Positions 22,885 through 35,139 of a stretch of 64,000 nucleotides of DNA are shown piece after piece; the stretch's first letter is position 1, and each line of letters opens with the position of its first letter. Source of the DNA: Lineus longissimus (Eukaryota; Nemertea; Pilidiophora; Heteronemertea; Lineidae); the NCBI RefSeq assembly GCF_910592395.1, contig NC_088310.1, positions 13,769,501-13,833,500 of the forward strand, given 5' to 3'. Under the pieces are notes generated by a model. It saw only the letters and a list, made by a program, of their open reading frames with translations. It was not told the origin of the DNA and ran no database searches. The position numbers and the translations under genes are program-made.

Positions 22885-23130
22885 TGTTGTGTTGTGACAC
22901 CCTGTAGTTAGTTTATGTTTTTCGACACCCTGTAGTCCCATATAATTAGCATAGGTGGCAGCACTGGGTGGGGTGAGTCTGTGGACTTGCAAGATGGATG
23001 GAGGACAGAACACATGGTTCAAGACAAGAGTTTAATTTGATTATGAGAAAAGAGAGATATTACAAGTTATGAAGTTGTTGATTTACATCAAGCCTTTGAG
23101 TTGATTCATTTATACAGTCCCAACATTACA
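22885..23130 (+). repeat. BEL 3' LTR, 246 bp
   Basis: It starts with TGTTGTGTTGTGACACCCTG just after the purine run AGGGGGGG and ends with CCCAACATTACA. The phrase ACACCCTGTAGT occurs twice near the start. The 5' copy survives only as its last 21 bases. Confidence 0.8.
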
Positions 23131-24180
23131 CTATCGCGTCGTGATTGCGATGACAAGCATTGACCGGGGCCAGGTCCCGTCATCGCACAACAGAATGTCA
23201 GATGACTTTCGCGGGAAAACTACTGGTGAAAAGGTCGGGTGGCTGATTAAAAAAGGCCCTTTATTTTACCGTTTTGAAAATATAATCCCCAATCTAATCC
23301 CCTGCCGGTATCTATCCAAAACAGCCCATCAAAAATGATCGAAAATAAATCTCTAGTCCAACCCGGTAGTCCCGGCTGCGCTGCCCGTCCAAACAAAATG
23401 CGAGGACACAACTCATGACACAAATTAATGCATGTGTACATTTGTTTCCAGCAAAATTTGAGTGATCTATTCTACCGCATAACATATTTTCAATGATGTA
23501 TTCCACGGAACACACAGGTACACTTCACTCGAAGACAAACTGCCCAAAAAACGTGCAGTGCACACGAACCGAGCAACCAAACTATAGGTTGATTACTCCG
23601 AGGTAAACATCATAATGATAAGATACAGGTGTTTATTTGCATATTGGTTAGTTGCATCGTGAAGACCAACGCAGTCTTTGCGCCTTGCGGTTTCCGCTTC
23701 TTTTTTGTCAACAAAATTATTATATCTCAAATATTTCAGTTTCAGCCGCAAGTGTGAAGATCAAAAGTGCCGCGATCGAGAAAGTTTTGACAAGGATAAA
23801 TAGCCCTAGATGATTTATAGCGGCGAGTCCATTCATGTGTTCGCAAGATGTTGAAATTTGATACGACTGACTCCTAAACAATGAAGGCCAAAATATCCCT
23901 GTGTTCTGAATTAAATAAATGTTTTCCCCCCGGCATCACGCCATTGGCGAGGGCGCAGCCCGTCATCTTTTTCCCAGTTTGTGTCGGTTCATATCATCGT
24001 CATGTCGGGTTGCGTCGGTCAATGATCGTCGGTCAGTACTCTACATGATCTAGGTCTGTAACGTAGTTTATATCGGTCCGTGTACTGCAAAACCTAGGTC
24101 ATTGCGGCAATAGATTGGAGGTACGAACCGCACAATACACAAGGCAACTATCGGTTTCTGGCCGGTTCCTTATCGGTCCA
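23131..24180. other. Intergenic or FANCM intron, nothing recognised
   Basis: I see no coding exon on either strand. If FANCM continues leftward, this could be intron 3. I looked for the next conserved helicase exon and did not find it here. Confidence 0.4.
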
Positions 24181-24189
24181 TAACTGCCA

Positions 24190-24884
24190 AAACCGATACA
24201 TACTTCTGGACCTGGCTGTACACTCAAACGGCCAATTTACGTCATTCGACCTCATCTGTGACCTTGAAAAGTAGGTCCAATCAAAAACCGGTAGGATATG
24301 TGTTGTATCATTGCTCAGAGTACCCACCATAAAAGTATTATTGAAAACCAATCACTAAAGCGAGATGTTGCACATTTTACCTTTTTTTGTTTTGCCCCCC
24401 TGGTGGCCAAGTCGAGAATCAGATCGGACTCAAATTTGTTGTGGTAGGATATATGACGTAGGGAGTCGTGTGTACCAAATTTCAAGTTCATAGCTTTAGG
24501 GGTTAAGAAACGTGCCACAGTTAGACTCAAACAGCCACTTTGCACCATTTGACTTCTGTGACCTTAAAAATTAGGCAAAATCAAAAACCCGAACAGACAT
24601 GAACAGTATGTGATGAATCCTTGCTACGAAAGATAGCATGAAAATTTAATCGAAAATTGGTCACTTATAAGAGAGATATCACACTAAGGTTTCAACATTT
24701 TGCCCCCTGGCGACCAAGTCAAGAATCAGTTTGGACCACAATTCAGTGTCAGAGGTCACCTCTGGGGGGGGGGGGGGTCAGGTGTACAAAGTTTCAAGTT
24801 CATATCCCTAGCAGTTATTAAACGTGCCACTGTGTTTGAAACGACGGACACTGCAGTATCATAGTGATTCCCCTGCAGTGAGCC
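24190..24884 (+). repeat. Composite repeat, copy a
   Basis: Two ~300-bp monomers are present with the family's words (CAATTTACGTCATTCGACC, CCCCCCTGGTGGCCAAGTCG, CAAGTTCATAGCTTTAG). The 3' end is GCAGTGAGCCAAAA at about 24884. A run of 13 G is at 24765-24777. The left end is not sharp. Confidence 0.7.
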
Positions 24885-25279
24885 AAAAATGATGAATATT
24901 GCCTTTCAATCGAAATAGTCTTGGTATTTTTGGGAATGTGATAAATATAATACTCCTCAAGTGTGTAATCCGAGTGGCTAGATTGCATGAGGGCAATCTG
25001 GTGATGAGGATTAACACGAGGGTTTTATTGTATTTTGTTACCAACCTGATGATAAATCAAAGAAATTAGAGTGATTTGTTAGCGTTGATTATTTTTAAAG
25101 ATGCAAAACAAATTGGTAAATTTATCTTTGCACAACCATATTTGAATGAAAGCCTGTGTGGTCAGCGGTTGAATCGTGTATTGACCTTTTCGGACAAATA
25201 TCTTAAATACTGATCTCTGGACGCTTTCGCTAGAAGTGTACCCTGCAGTGTCTGCAGAGAATGCAACGATTTTGATTTG

Positions 25280-25545
25280 TGCAGTGGGGATGATGAGTAA
25301 GGTTCAGCAGGTCACCAACCTGCCAAGAGATAGGTTGGTTACCTTTGGAGACAGAGCCATTTCTTGCGCCACTCCCAAGCTGTGGAACCGACTGCCAATC
25401 AGCTTGCGGACACTGACCAGTACACCTTCTTCGCAGGTCACTTAAAAACCTATATCTTGCTCGGTATGATGTAAAGTGTCACTGATCACTTTAGTGGATA
25501 CTGACACTATAAACACCTTCATTTTGATGGATTGATTGATTGAAG
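25280..25545 (+). pseudogene. LINE (CR1/L2/RTE-like) 3' end fragment
   Basis: The frame reads GDRAISCATPKLWNRLPISL. This is the widely conserved C-terminal box of non-LTR retrotransposon ORF2 (GDRAFSVAAPxLWNxLP in many animal elements). After a one-base shift the expected tail GHLKTYILL follows, then a stop. It closes with a short tandem GATTGATTGATTG tail, as many CR1/L2-type elements do. Only the 3'-most ~260 bp is present, the usual result of 5' truncation at insertion. Confidence 0.75.
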
Positions 25546-25666
25546 ATCCAAGTGCACATCAAGAACATTCCCTAGTGTTCAGCTTCTCCCCTACTCAGGA
25601 AGTATATTCGACCCATCAGCTTTGATGTCACCTGCAGGTATTGTACTCATAAAACAAAATAGTTAC

Positions 25667-25744
25667 CTTGATATCACTTCCAGGTGTTGCACTTAAAGCT
25701 AAAACACGAAAGTCCTTCGAATACTTCAGAATGTCTCGCACAAC
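25667..25744 (-). CDS. FANCM: FANCM exon with motif III (SATPG)
   Basis: This 26-codon exon is bounded by CTGCAG|GTTGTG (acceptor) and ATCAAG|GTAACT (donor), both in phase 0. It encodes VVRDILKYSKDF then RVLALSATPGSDIK. SATPG is helicase motif III, which couples ATP hydrolysis to DNA translocation. The peptide continues directly from the exon at 33127-33299 (...AYCQ | VVRDIL), matching the order in vertebrate FANCM and archaeal Hef. Later exons (HELICc domain, MM1/MM2 regions, nuclease-like and HhH domains) were not found to the left within the window. The gene either runs off the window or is interrupted by the mobile elements there. Confidence 0.9.
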
Positions 25745-26155
25745 CTGCAGAAAAATATTCATTCATTGAAAATAGAATTTAGTTTGCCAACAATTTTCAC
25801 CCCTTTATCTCAGAACAAGATGACCATGGGCATGGTGCTCAGCTGAAATTTTGTCCAAACCAGTTATGGTACCAGTATAATGGACAAAATGGTGGCCAAA
25901 TTACAAGTGGAATATGCCCAAAAGCAACCCCATTATAAGTATTTGGATGTGAAAGTAACATGATCATAAGGTTTATTGCACTAGTTAACTTAAGCACATG
26001 CAATATCTACATCTTGAAAGCCAAGAAGGCCACAAGCAGCCAAGAAATCCCAAACAGCCATAACACTCTGATTTGCTCCATGGTCATTGGATGGAATGTG
26101 ATGATCAATGGTCATCAAGTTGGTAGAATGATTCACCTGTGAAATAAACCTCAAA

Positions 26156-27450
26156 TGAAACGGCCAAGAGCCATTGTGCTCACCGTAAAGATATTTGGTG
26201 CTTTGGAATTCATCTTGATTAAGAAACATTGTACATGTATAGTATAGGGGTCAAACCAAAGTCGGTATGACATGTGATGTATCGTTGCTTGGAGTAAGTA
26301 CCATAAAAATATCATCAAAAACAAGTCACTAATAAACGAGATAATGCACTTTTTACCTATTTTAGTTTTGGCCACCTGGTGGCCAAGTTGAGTACCATAT
26401 CAGATCAAAATTCGGTGTCTAAGGTTACATGACGTAGGGAGACCTGTGCACCAAATTTCAACTTCACAGCTTAAGTGGTTGAGAAAAGTGCCATAGTTAC
26501 ACTCAAACGACCAATTTACGCCATTTGACCTCTGTGACCTTGAAAAGCAAGTCAAATCAAAAACTCATATGATACGTGATGTATCCTTGCTAGGAGAACC
26601 TACCATAAAAATGTTATTGAAACGAATCACTAATAAGCGAGATATCACACTTTCTAGGCTTTCCCTTTTGGCCCCTGGTGGCCAAGTCGAGAATCAGGCC
26701 AGACAAAAATTCAGGGTCACAGATCACCTGACCTAGGGGTCATACACACATAGTTTCAAGCCCATAGCCCTAGCAGTCAAGAAACGTGCTACAGTTACGC
26801 TCAAACAGCCAATTTACGCCATTTGACCTCTGTGACCTTGGAAGATAGGTCAAATCTAAACCCCGGAAATTCTGTCCTGTATCCTAATTGGAAGTACCTG
26901 TGATAAAAATTTGAAGATGATACAGTCATTAGTTCAGGACTTATGGCACTTTTTGTGTTTGCAAATTCGGCCCCCTAGTGGCCAAGTCAAGAATCAGATC
27001 AGACCGAAATTTGTTGTCAGAGGTCATCTGACCTAGGGGGTCATGTATACAAATTTTCACACCCATAGCCCCAGCAGTTAAGAAACATGCCACAGTTACG
27101 CTCAAACGGCCAATTTACGCCATTTGACCTCTGTGAAGTAGGTCAAATAAAAAACACGTAAGATATGTGATGTATCCTTGCTAGGAGTACCTATCATAGA
27201 AATTTTATCTTAAACAAATCACTGATAAGCGAGAAATCACACTTTTTATGTTTTCAGTTTTTGCCCCCTGGTGGCCAGGTCAAGAACCAGACCGGACCAA
27301 AATTCAGTGTCAGAGGTCATCTGACCTAGGGGTTAATGTGTACAAAGTTTTTAGTCCATAGCCCTAGCAGTTAAGAAACGTGCAACAGGATACAACGACG
27401 ACGACAGACGCCTGAAACCGGGGTATTATATAGACTCCCCTACGGTGAGC
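26156..27450 (+). repeat. Composite repeat, copy b (full ends)
   Basis: It starts TGAAACGGCCAAGAGCCATT followed by GTGCTCACC and ends CCCCTACGGTGAGC. In between are four ~300-bp monomers. Each has the order GTGATGTATCCTTGCTAGGA, GCCCCTGGTGGCC-like, CAGAGGTCATCTGACCTAGG, AAGAAACGTGCYACAG and ATTTGACCTCTGTGACCTTG. Confidence 0.85.
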
Positions 27451-28249
27451 AAAATATCAAATTAGTTTCTAAGAGAGTAATTGTTTGTGAAATCTTCAGA
27501 CTTAATCTCTGGTAGTCTAGAAGTGCTCTTTTAAAGAGACCTTGGTACCCTCTACAACTGTGCAAAAAATATTCTTTAAACCAGCACTCCTTCCAGTATA
27601 AATTCATGGATATTTGATATGACGTTTATATACTCTGTTTCCTCACGTATACCATCTTTGGGCGCCATATTTAAGAGGCCCAAAGGGATGAATACCTCGC
27701 ATACCTAATACAAAGGTTAGGCCTAGTGGATTGGACTGATTAGCTCAAATCGTGGCACAGACCTATGACCAGAGACAACCACTACTTGCAGTCCACTACC
27801 ATTGGTCGATGGGATTTTAAATGAATTGAATTGTATTACCAGACAATCGTGTTTGGGCTTTATTCATAGCGTGACCGATGCGGAGCAAATGGACAATGCC
27901 CATTCATCACGTGGGCAAAGAAAAACCGCCCCGCATGCGGTGAACCCTATCGCATACCCCACCCAACATATGGACACTGTTATGTTGTATTAGCAGTAAA
28001 GGAAGACAGTATACGTGAAGAAGCAGAGTATAAATTGTCTGTTCATTGATGTACATGAATGTACATAAGATATATACAAAGGAATTATCTGTACATCCAC
28101 TTGCCTGTAATGACATCAAAATTATTCCAGCACTTTGAAAGTGCTGGAATAGTTTTGATCTCACTGGTAGCTTAGGATATATTTGATCATTTGCTTTGAA
28201 TATAACTGTCTCTAGAGGAAGTCTTCTTTTTTACTCTCATCAGATTTAT

Positions 28250-28720
28250 TTTGTATAAATTGCTGAGTTTTTGAGAAAAGGAGTTTTTGTGGTCATTTGT
28301 CCGTTTATTTTGTGGATATTTTGGGTGATGTCTGTTTACTCGATAACTGCTTTTAAAATCAAATAAAAGGTTTTAAAGGTATTTGACATGATTTTTTTTT
28401 CAAATCGTCAAATGGGATTGTCATTGGAAGTTGACTGTTGATCAATATTGCGAGAATGACGAAAACATTTCCAGAGTGTTGGAGGTATATTCACTTCATG
28501 AATTTGAACCTTTCCCTTTGAGAATGCTGACTTGTAAAATAGAACGTTATTGACAAACGTGGTGTTTTTCGCCAAAATTCATGACGGTACATTTTATTTG
28601 TTTGTTAGAATTTATTTCTTATTTTTGAGGATAATTTCGATTTTCATAATACTGCCATGAGTGCGGACCGCCTTGTAAATGTTCAAGGCATATATGCAGG
28701 AGCAGTGTATTGTATCACCG
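28250..28720. repeat. ~450-bp dispersed repeat, copy 1
   Basis: It shares GTTTTTGTGGTCATTTGTCC, GGATATTTTGGGTGATGTC and GTGCGGACCGCCTT with a copy at 35.69-36.14 kb, in the same order and orientation. No coding capacity is seen. Confidence 0.75.
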
Positions 28721-29497
28721 GCGCCACTTACTTAATTTGATATTACCAACAATAATTTCACGATCTTCATACGGAACTACACCCTTGCGCCCAAACCATA
28801 TCTACCCCTGCTAAACTTATCCACCACTCAACAAGCCCCTCCAAACCCCAGTCCGCACCAAACTAAACCCGGGACTCCAGAGTCTGGCAAGACTCAACTA
28901 ACAATTCTAGTTTTTTTTGCAAAGAAATATTCTAAGTTTTCAGGGCACTCACCGAGTTCAGGAAATCACATTTTGCAGTGATGGTCATGATGATGCACAG
29001 TACATTTCTTAACAAGTCTATTTTTGAAGTTTACATCAGCACTATAACTTTTACATACATCATGGATAATGAGGTTTGAGGACATTTTTGTATCTACATT
29101 TTTAAGTACCAGTGGCCATAAACGAAATAAGTACACCATAAAACACATTTCCTGAATGGGTTTAAGAAGGGTGTTGCTCTGTTGTGTTGTCCTTTTGACC
29201 TCACTCGGGTTTGTGGCCCTCGATATCACCTAAGTTTTAGTGGCCTGTTACCTAATCAATCCTATTGTGAACCTGACACCAATAGGCTTGTTAACCCTTT
29301 CCTCCTGGCGCTTTTGGACACTCAGAGCATTGGTGGGTTGGGTGGGGGGGGGGGTTAAACAAACTTAAGCAAGGACCTATTTTACTATCTTATTCATCAT
29401 TACAGGACACTTTCGAAATAAGCGCATTTCTTGTGAAATACTTGCTTAACTCTTTGATTTTTGTCGCAGTCGCGTGCAGTGCGCGAAAAGATTCAAA

Positions 29498-30397
29498 ATA
29501 AAATGGTCCAGGAACCATGTGCCCACCTGTGCCAAAGGGAAGGCTATGGGGTCATTGATTTTGACATTGGTAAAGCTGTATATATATATCATTTAATGGT
29601 CAGACCAGCAATTGTCAATGACCTCTGTATGGTCCACATATTTTCAAACCGTGAATCATGTGAGACCGCAATTTGACCTCTGAGTAGCGATCACCCAGGG
29701 GTACATGTGTACCAAGTTAGAGTTCAATAGCTTCACTGTTGTCTAACGGCAGTGACCCTGGACGACCTTGACCTTGTGACCTTGAAAAGTAGGTAAAAAA
29801 ACTGCACAGGATATATGATGTAACACTGCAAGAAGTACCTATCAGATTTTTTTTCAGATTTTTCGGACCAGTATCAGGCAAGTGATTGCATATTTTCACT
29901 TTAAACGTTTGGCCTCCTATTGGCCAAACCGTGAATTGTATTACGCCAAGATTCGGTCACTGAGTAGGGGTCACCCAGGGGTACATTTGTACCAAGTTTG
30001 AGATCTCTGGCTGAAGTGGTTACAAAACGTGCCACCACCAACTAACGGCGTTGCTGCTGACAAACTTTGACCTCTGTGACCTTCAAAAGTAGATCAAATC
30101 AAAAACCCAGAGGATATGTGATGTCCCATTGGTAGAAGTACCTACCATATTTTTTTCACATTTTTCGGACCGGTAATAAGGGAGAAAACACAATTTTTCC
30201 ATCTTTGCCCTCTTGCCCCCTGGTGGCAAAACCGTGTATCATATGAGGCCGCGATTCGGTCTCTGAGTAGCGGTCACCTAGGGGTATGTGTACCAAGTTA
30301 GAGTTAAAAAGCTTGAGGGGTTACAAAACGTGCCACCCATGTCTAACGACGACGACGCCAGACACTGCGTGATGGTAAAGGCTCACAGGTGAGCCAA
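29498..30397 (+). repeat. Composite repeat, copy c
   Basis: It starts at a palindromic TGGTCCAGGAACCA followed by TGTGCCCACC and ends at CTCACAGGTGAGCC. Two to three monomers carry TTGACCTCTGTGACCTT and GCCCCCTGGTGGCA (30215). Confidence 0.8.
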
Positions 30398-31075
30398 AAA
30401 GCAATTTTCAACCAAAATATTTAACAAGTAATGTTGCTCTAAAGTGCTTATATCATACATCATCTTGAAGCTCTTCTGCAATTTACAGCATAGTAATCCA
30501 ACATATATGAAGTAGCAAAAAGTTGCCATTCGAATGCAAAATTCAAAATTTTGCCGCCTTGTCTGAAACAGAAATAATTGGCGGAAGCTCAATATGTACA
30601 ACGAATTAATTAATTTTAGAAATTTATCTCAATTTCGGGGTTAGCAATCACAAGACAAAGCCTGAGCAATGATTCGTAATCATTTATGGCTTTGTTTTTA
30701 GTCTATGATTGTTTTAGTCAATGCACAAGTACTTCAGCCACTGAAAATCGGTTGCTGAATTCTCCCGCCATTTTGGCCTATCTCACTTTGCCATCTTTCA
30801 TACCCAAAATGAATAATTAGTTCTTGCAGATGATTTCAGATGGCGCCTCGATCGATTTCAAAAAGATTGTCGGGCGAAGATCGCTGGAATTGTAAGGGAA
30901 CGGTACAACCGAGGGAACCCGGTGTGCATTGCAGGGGACTGAACTGGCAACCAAGAACACTTGGTCTGCGGCATCAAAGAGTTAAAACTTTCAACATATA
31001 AATACCCTGAGGAAATTCAAATTTACAAGGCTTCAGTTGATCATAACAGAAGTTATCAGAATATCTGTATGCAAG

Positions 31076-31190
31076 AGCTTCATAGCCTAGTGGTTAACAC
31101 TGCTGGCTACCACACAAAAGGGCCTGGGGAGAACCCAGGATTGCATGGACTCAACCTCTCACCGAAGTCCGATTTACAAGGCCAATAAAC
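31076..31190 (+). repeat. Possible tRNA-derived SINE head
   Basis: The phrase CATAGCCTAGTGGTTAACAC fits a pol III A box. About 50 bp later GAGAACCCAGGATTGCATGG is a poor match to a B box. The predicted tRNA fold is weak and the B box is imperfect, so this is a tentative call. Confidence 0.3.
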
Positions 31191-33126
31191 CCAACTGGTG
31201 CATAACCGTAGTGTCACGCAAAAACAATAATATATAGATATTTTACTTCTTCTTCTTCAGCGTTTGCTCTAGCTCAAAAATAGGCGTATGTGCTAAAAGT
31301 GTGCCGCACCACTATATGGACCTTTCCGGGGGGGGGGGGGGGATAAGCAAGCAATATGACACTGACACTGATATATTCAAAAAATTTCAAGTGGTCTACA
31401 AAGCGTACAGATATAATGTGAAAGTGAGCCAAATCTGATACTCTTTTGTTGATTTCATATGCAATTGTGGGCAGTGGTTATATGGATAACTCATTTCTAT
31501 ATATCTCATATATTACTTTTCTGTACATCAATGTACAGACAATTACACATATGGCATATCAAATAACTACTCATTATAACTGGAAGGAGTGCTAGTTTGA
31601 AAAAGATTTTTTGCACAGTAGTAGAGGGTCCCAAGGTCTCTTAAACAGCACTATTGCTTACCTGCATAAAGACGAAGCAAGGGTATAAAAGGCCACCCTT
31701 GAACAACAGGAATAATATGGTGACAGATTCAAACCAGTTCAGAGCAGAGACCCAAGTATCAAGATAATTAATGCATATATTCTCAAGAGATTGGCACATC
31801 ATATACATGAATGAGCTATAAACAGTTTCAGCCCTTCACAACCTTGGACAATGTTGGACATTCATGCGAATCAAAACGTTTTTGAAGAAAAGCGTCAGTT
31901 AGAAAATGCATACAATTATCCTATGGTCCACCCCTTCAGTGCCCAGCCAATGAGTGTTCTTTAACCCAATATGTAAATAAGAGCACGTGGTATGTCAGAG
32001 CCACAATAACATTGTTGATGAATCATAGTGTCCTACCTCACTGCATACTGAATATCCAGCGGTATTGCCTCCGTTACCTCCACCCATATCACTGAAGAAA
32101 TATGTGTCATTTTTCTGTATATCGCGTGTCTCACTTTACAGTGTACCTCACCCAGCTCTAGGTTTTATTCATACGGATCATAGTGGCTACCTGTTCTTTA
32201 AGTATTTACTGCAGTCATGAAAGCAAATGCTTCTACTAGAAGTAAGTACAAAAAGTGCAAGTATTTACTAGCGTTTTCTTCATATGGGACCTAGCATGTA
32301 CTTGAAAACTGCCAGTAAAGTAACTATTTCTTATTCATATGACCAAATGGCTGTTCCAGTGTCACTTCACACTCAAGAAAATACTTTTTTCAAATGATTT
32401 TAAGGTACTTTTCACCAGAAAGTAGCAGTATATTTCATGCCCAATGTTTTTACCATGTCCCATTCAATTAACACGACGATTCTAAGCTGAATGCAGGTAT
32501 CTGTTCAGTGAATTTAAGGCTCCATAAAAATTCAATTGTCTCTTAATTAGGTCAGGGTAATCATTAATTCTTTATTTTCATCATATTTCATCATCACACT
32601 ATGGATTACACAATCCCTGCAAATATGAAGTGAATCAGACTTTCAGTAGCAAAAATGCATTTGATCAGATTTTCCTGCCATCACCTTTTCATCACCAAAT
32701 ATTTATGTAGATACAGTTATTTTTAAAGACATTATTAGTGCTTGATGTGGGGGGGACAACCAAAAATGTGCAACAGCCATCTTGACATTCAATCTCGGGG
32801 ATCCGATCGGTGGAAGAGGAAGGATACCAACTCACTACGCTAGTATATCGCTATACGATATAGCGCCGCAGTTATATAGATATAATACCGCAGTGTAGAC
32901 AGATATAAAGATAAATTTTCAGCAAATTTGCTTTCATAATTACTTACTACGGCAATGTTTATGTTAATTATAATGATCTGTCCAATGAAAAGCGATAAGA
33001 AATCAGACCTTTGACTTTAACTCTGAAGTTGAACCAAAAAGTGTTAGTGACAAATGGATCCAGGCTGGCACTAGAAATAGGCGAGGAATTGGCATGTGCC
33101 TGGATAGACACCTGTTTTGTACTGAC

Positions 33127-33299
33127 CTGACAATAAGCGTGATTTCCTTGAGCTTTGTGGGCCTCATCCACAACGAGGCACTTGACCTGATCAGCAGGTA
33201 AAGCTCCTCGACTAAGATCATTCATCATGACTTGTGGGGTCAGAAAAAACAAGCGTTTGGTCTGCCAGGCTTTCACTCGTTCAACAGGGGACATAGCAC
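33127..33299 (-). CDS. FANCM: FANCM exon with DEAH box (motif II)
   Basis: The exon runs from acceptor GTTTTAG|GTGCTATG to donor TGTCAG|GTCAGT (173 nt, entering in phase 1 and leaving in phase 0). It encodes AMSPVERVKAWQTKR, then LFFLTPQVMMNDLSRG and CLVVDEAHKAQGNHAYCQ. DEAH is Walker B / motif II, which coordinates Mg-ATP. TPQV and NDLSRG are conserved between FANCM and Hef. FANCM is the DNA translocase that remodels stalled forks and anchors the Fanconi anaemia core complex. Joining to the upstream exon rebuilds a Gly codon (AEMT-G-AMSP), which confirms the splice sites. Confidence 0.93.
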
Positions 33300-33456
33300 C
33301 TAAAACAGACATTAACTCATTTTCAAAATGCATTTAAATCACAACTGCCTGAATGTATCAAATAGAACAAGCACCAAAATTTCGAAGTTCCTGTTGCCGA
33401 GTATATGTTACTGGCCATGGGAACCAAAGAAGTATGCGCCACTTTGCAATCATTAA

Positions 33457-35127
33457 TGAAATAGTCCAGAGACCATGTGCTCACCTCGGGTAATGTTAAT
33501 GCATGTCATTTGCAGTGAATATGGGGAGAACAGTTTCTGGCTAGTTGCACCAGTTTTGATTTTATTGAATAATATTTTTCTTCTTGGCTCAAAAGGCACA
33601 AAAGAAATTACCAGTACCATCTAAGTATAGCATTTTGGTTATAAAGTTGACTGAATTTCAGGGTTATTAAAGAGTGTACATGTACATGTCAAATGGAAAT
33701 TGGTTGACATGTGTTCAACAATTTAGGAGTAATAGGACTTCGTTGGATTTTCAAGATGGCGGCCATATTTGTCATGGGATTTGACTGAAAATTAGGAAAA
33801 TTGATTAGAGTACATAGATACATAATCACATGACGTTTGGTTGTAATCCTATCATTAGTTTTAGAGCAATAAGCAATAGTTCTTCGTAGAATTTTCGAGA
33901 TGGTGGCCATATTCGTCATGGGATTTGACTGAAAATTAGGGATATTGTTAAGAGTACATAGATACATAATCACATGAAATTTGGTTGCAATCCGATCATT
34001 AGTTTTTGAGTAATAGGACTTTGTTTAATTTTCAAGATGACCGCCTAGTCACCATATTGGTTGATGGATTTGACTGTAAATCAGGGACGTTGTAGATATA
34101 CAACCATATGAAATTCGGTTGCAATCTGATCATTAGTTTCAGAGTAATAGGACTTTGTTTAATTTTAAAGATGGTCGCCTGGCGGCCATATTTGATGTCC
34201 AAGCGGGCCAAATGTTTGTGGTAGATTAGCGGGTCCCTAGATACATGTCCTCACAAGTTTAGAACCTTCCAGCTCAAATAGAATTGAAACTTGCCACCCA
34301 CACAGCAAACTTTGACCTCTGTGACCTTGAAAAGTAGGTCAAATCAAAAACCTTTTGTTACATGTGATCTATACTTACTAGGAGTACCTACCAAAAAGAT
34401 TTCATAAAAATCTGACGAAAATCACGGGTTTTGTTGCATGTTTTATGATTTTGCATTACGCCCCCTGGTGGCTAGATGTCATCAGGGACGGTTCCTTTCG
34501 AAAATTGGCATCATCACTTCTCAAACATGGCCACCACGGCAGCCATCTCAAAAAACCATTTCTGTTCAACACTTGACAGATGCCTTGGGTGATCAGACCT
34601 CTCAATTACATTGGGGTTGACAAATTTGACATGTACCCAAAATAAAAGAAGTTTAAATGTGTGCCCATATTAGGGTTCAGTGCCCAAAATCAACATTGTG
34701 CATTAAATTGTTGACAAAGTATATTTCAAAGTTTAGTCCCAGACTCTAAAAAAAGCATCGCAAAGCGAGCATAACCCCTCAGCCTATTAAGGTTGAAGGT
34801 GAGAAAATGGTGAAGTTGGCTTAGTGGAGTGGCTAGTTTGCTTATGGAAATTAAAATTGTGGAAACCTATTTTGAGGATGTGGCGGCCATATTGAATTTC
34901 GAATCGCGCTGATTTTCAAATTGTAGGTCAAATTGCAATGATTTTCGGCATGTCAGGTCTTGCTGTCATAAGACATCCACATACCAAGTTTCAACCTCCT
35001 AGACTCAATGGTGAGCAAACGTGCCACCATTGTTGACGGACGCCGGACGCACGAACCGACTGACGGACGGCCCGACAGACGACGGACGACGACAAGACGT
35101 GACGATATAAGCTCACCCAGGTGAGCT
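33457..35127 (+). repeat. Composite repeat, copy d, with YY1-like words
   Basis: It begins TGAAATAGTCCAGAGACCAT followed by GTGCTCACCTC and ends GCTCACCCAGGTGAGCT. The first half is four ~140-bp subrepeats (TTTTCAAGATGGCGGCC-like words at about 33750, 33890, 34030 and 34165). The second half has the standard monomer with TTGACCTCTGTGACCTTGAA and GCCCCCTGGTGGC (34460). Confidence 0.82.
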
Positions 35128-35139
35128 AAAAAATGCCTC

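Larger units (their letters stand above)
15410..23130 (+). mobile_element. BEL/Pao LTR retrotransposon, degenerate
   Basis: The 3' LTR (22885-23130, TG...CA) follows a polypurine tract. The same 21 terminal bases (ending CCCAACATTACA) recur at 15410-15430, marking the end of an almost completely lost 5' LTR. Inside, in BEL order, lie gag (DUF1759-like), CCHC knuckles, an A17-type aspartic protease, RT, RNase H, an HHCC plus DDE integrase, and a DUF5641-like tail. Several frameshifts and stops and a mutated RT active site make it non-autonomous. A possible tRNA primer site (GGTCTCTCCGACCGGATT, about 15434-15451) sits right after the LTR remnant. Confidence 0.88.
27540..31645. repeat. Inverted repeat pair ~4 kb apart
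   Basis: A ~105-bp block (27540-27640) containing CTGTGCAAAAAATATTC and CCAGCACTCCTTCCAGT recurs inverted at about 31545-31645. The arms are diverged. They may be two independent insertions of one repeat, or the ends of an old foldback structure. Confidence 0.55.
25745..33126 (-). other. FANCM intron (7.4 kb), repeat-filled
   Basis: The interval between two in-phase FANCM exons carries composite-repeat copies (26.16-27.45 and 29.50-30.40 kb), an inverted repeat pair (27.54/31.58 kb), one copy of a ~450-bp dispersed repeat (28.25-28.72 kb) and a possible tRNA-like SINE (31.08 kb). The stretches 25.81-26.15, 28.72-29.49, 30.40-31.07 and 31.66-33.12 kb show nothing I can name. Confidence 0.75.

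Noticed and set aside
31076-31190. A functional tRNA gene
   Set aside because: The B box is imperfect and no cloverleaf forms by eye; at best a SINE head.
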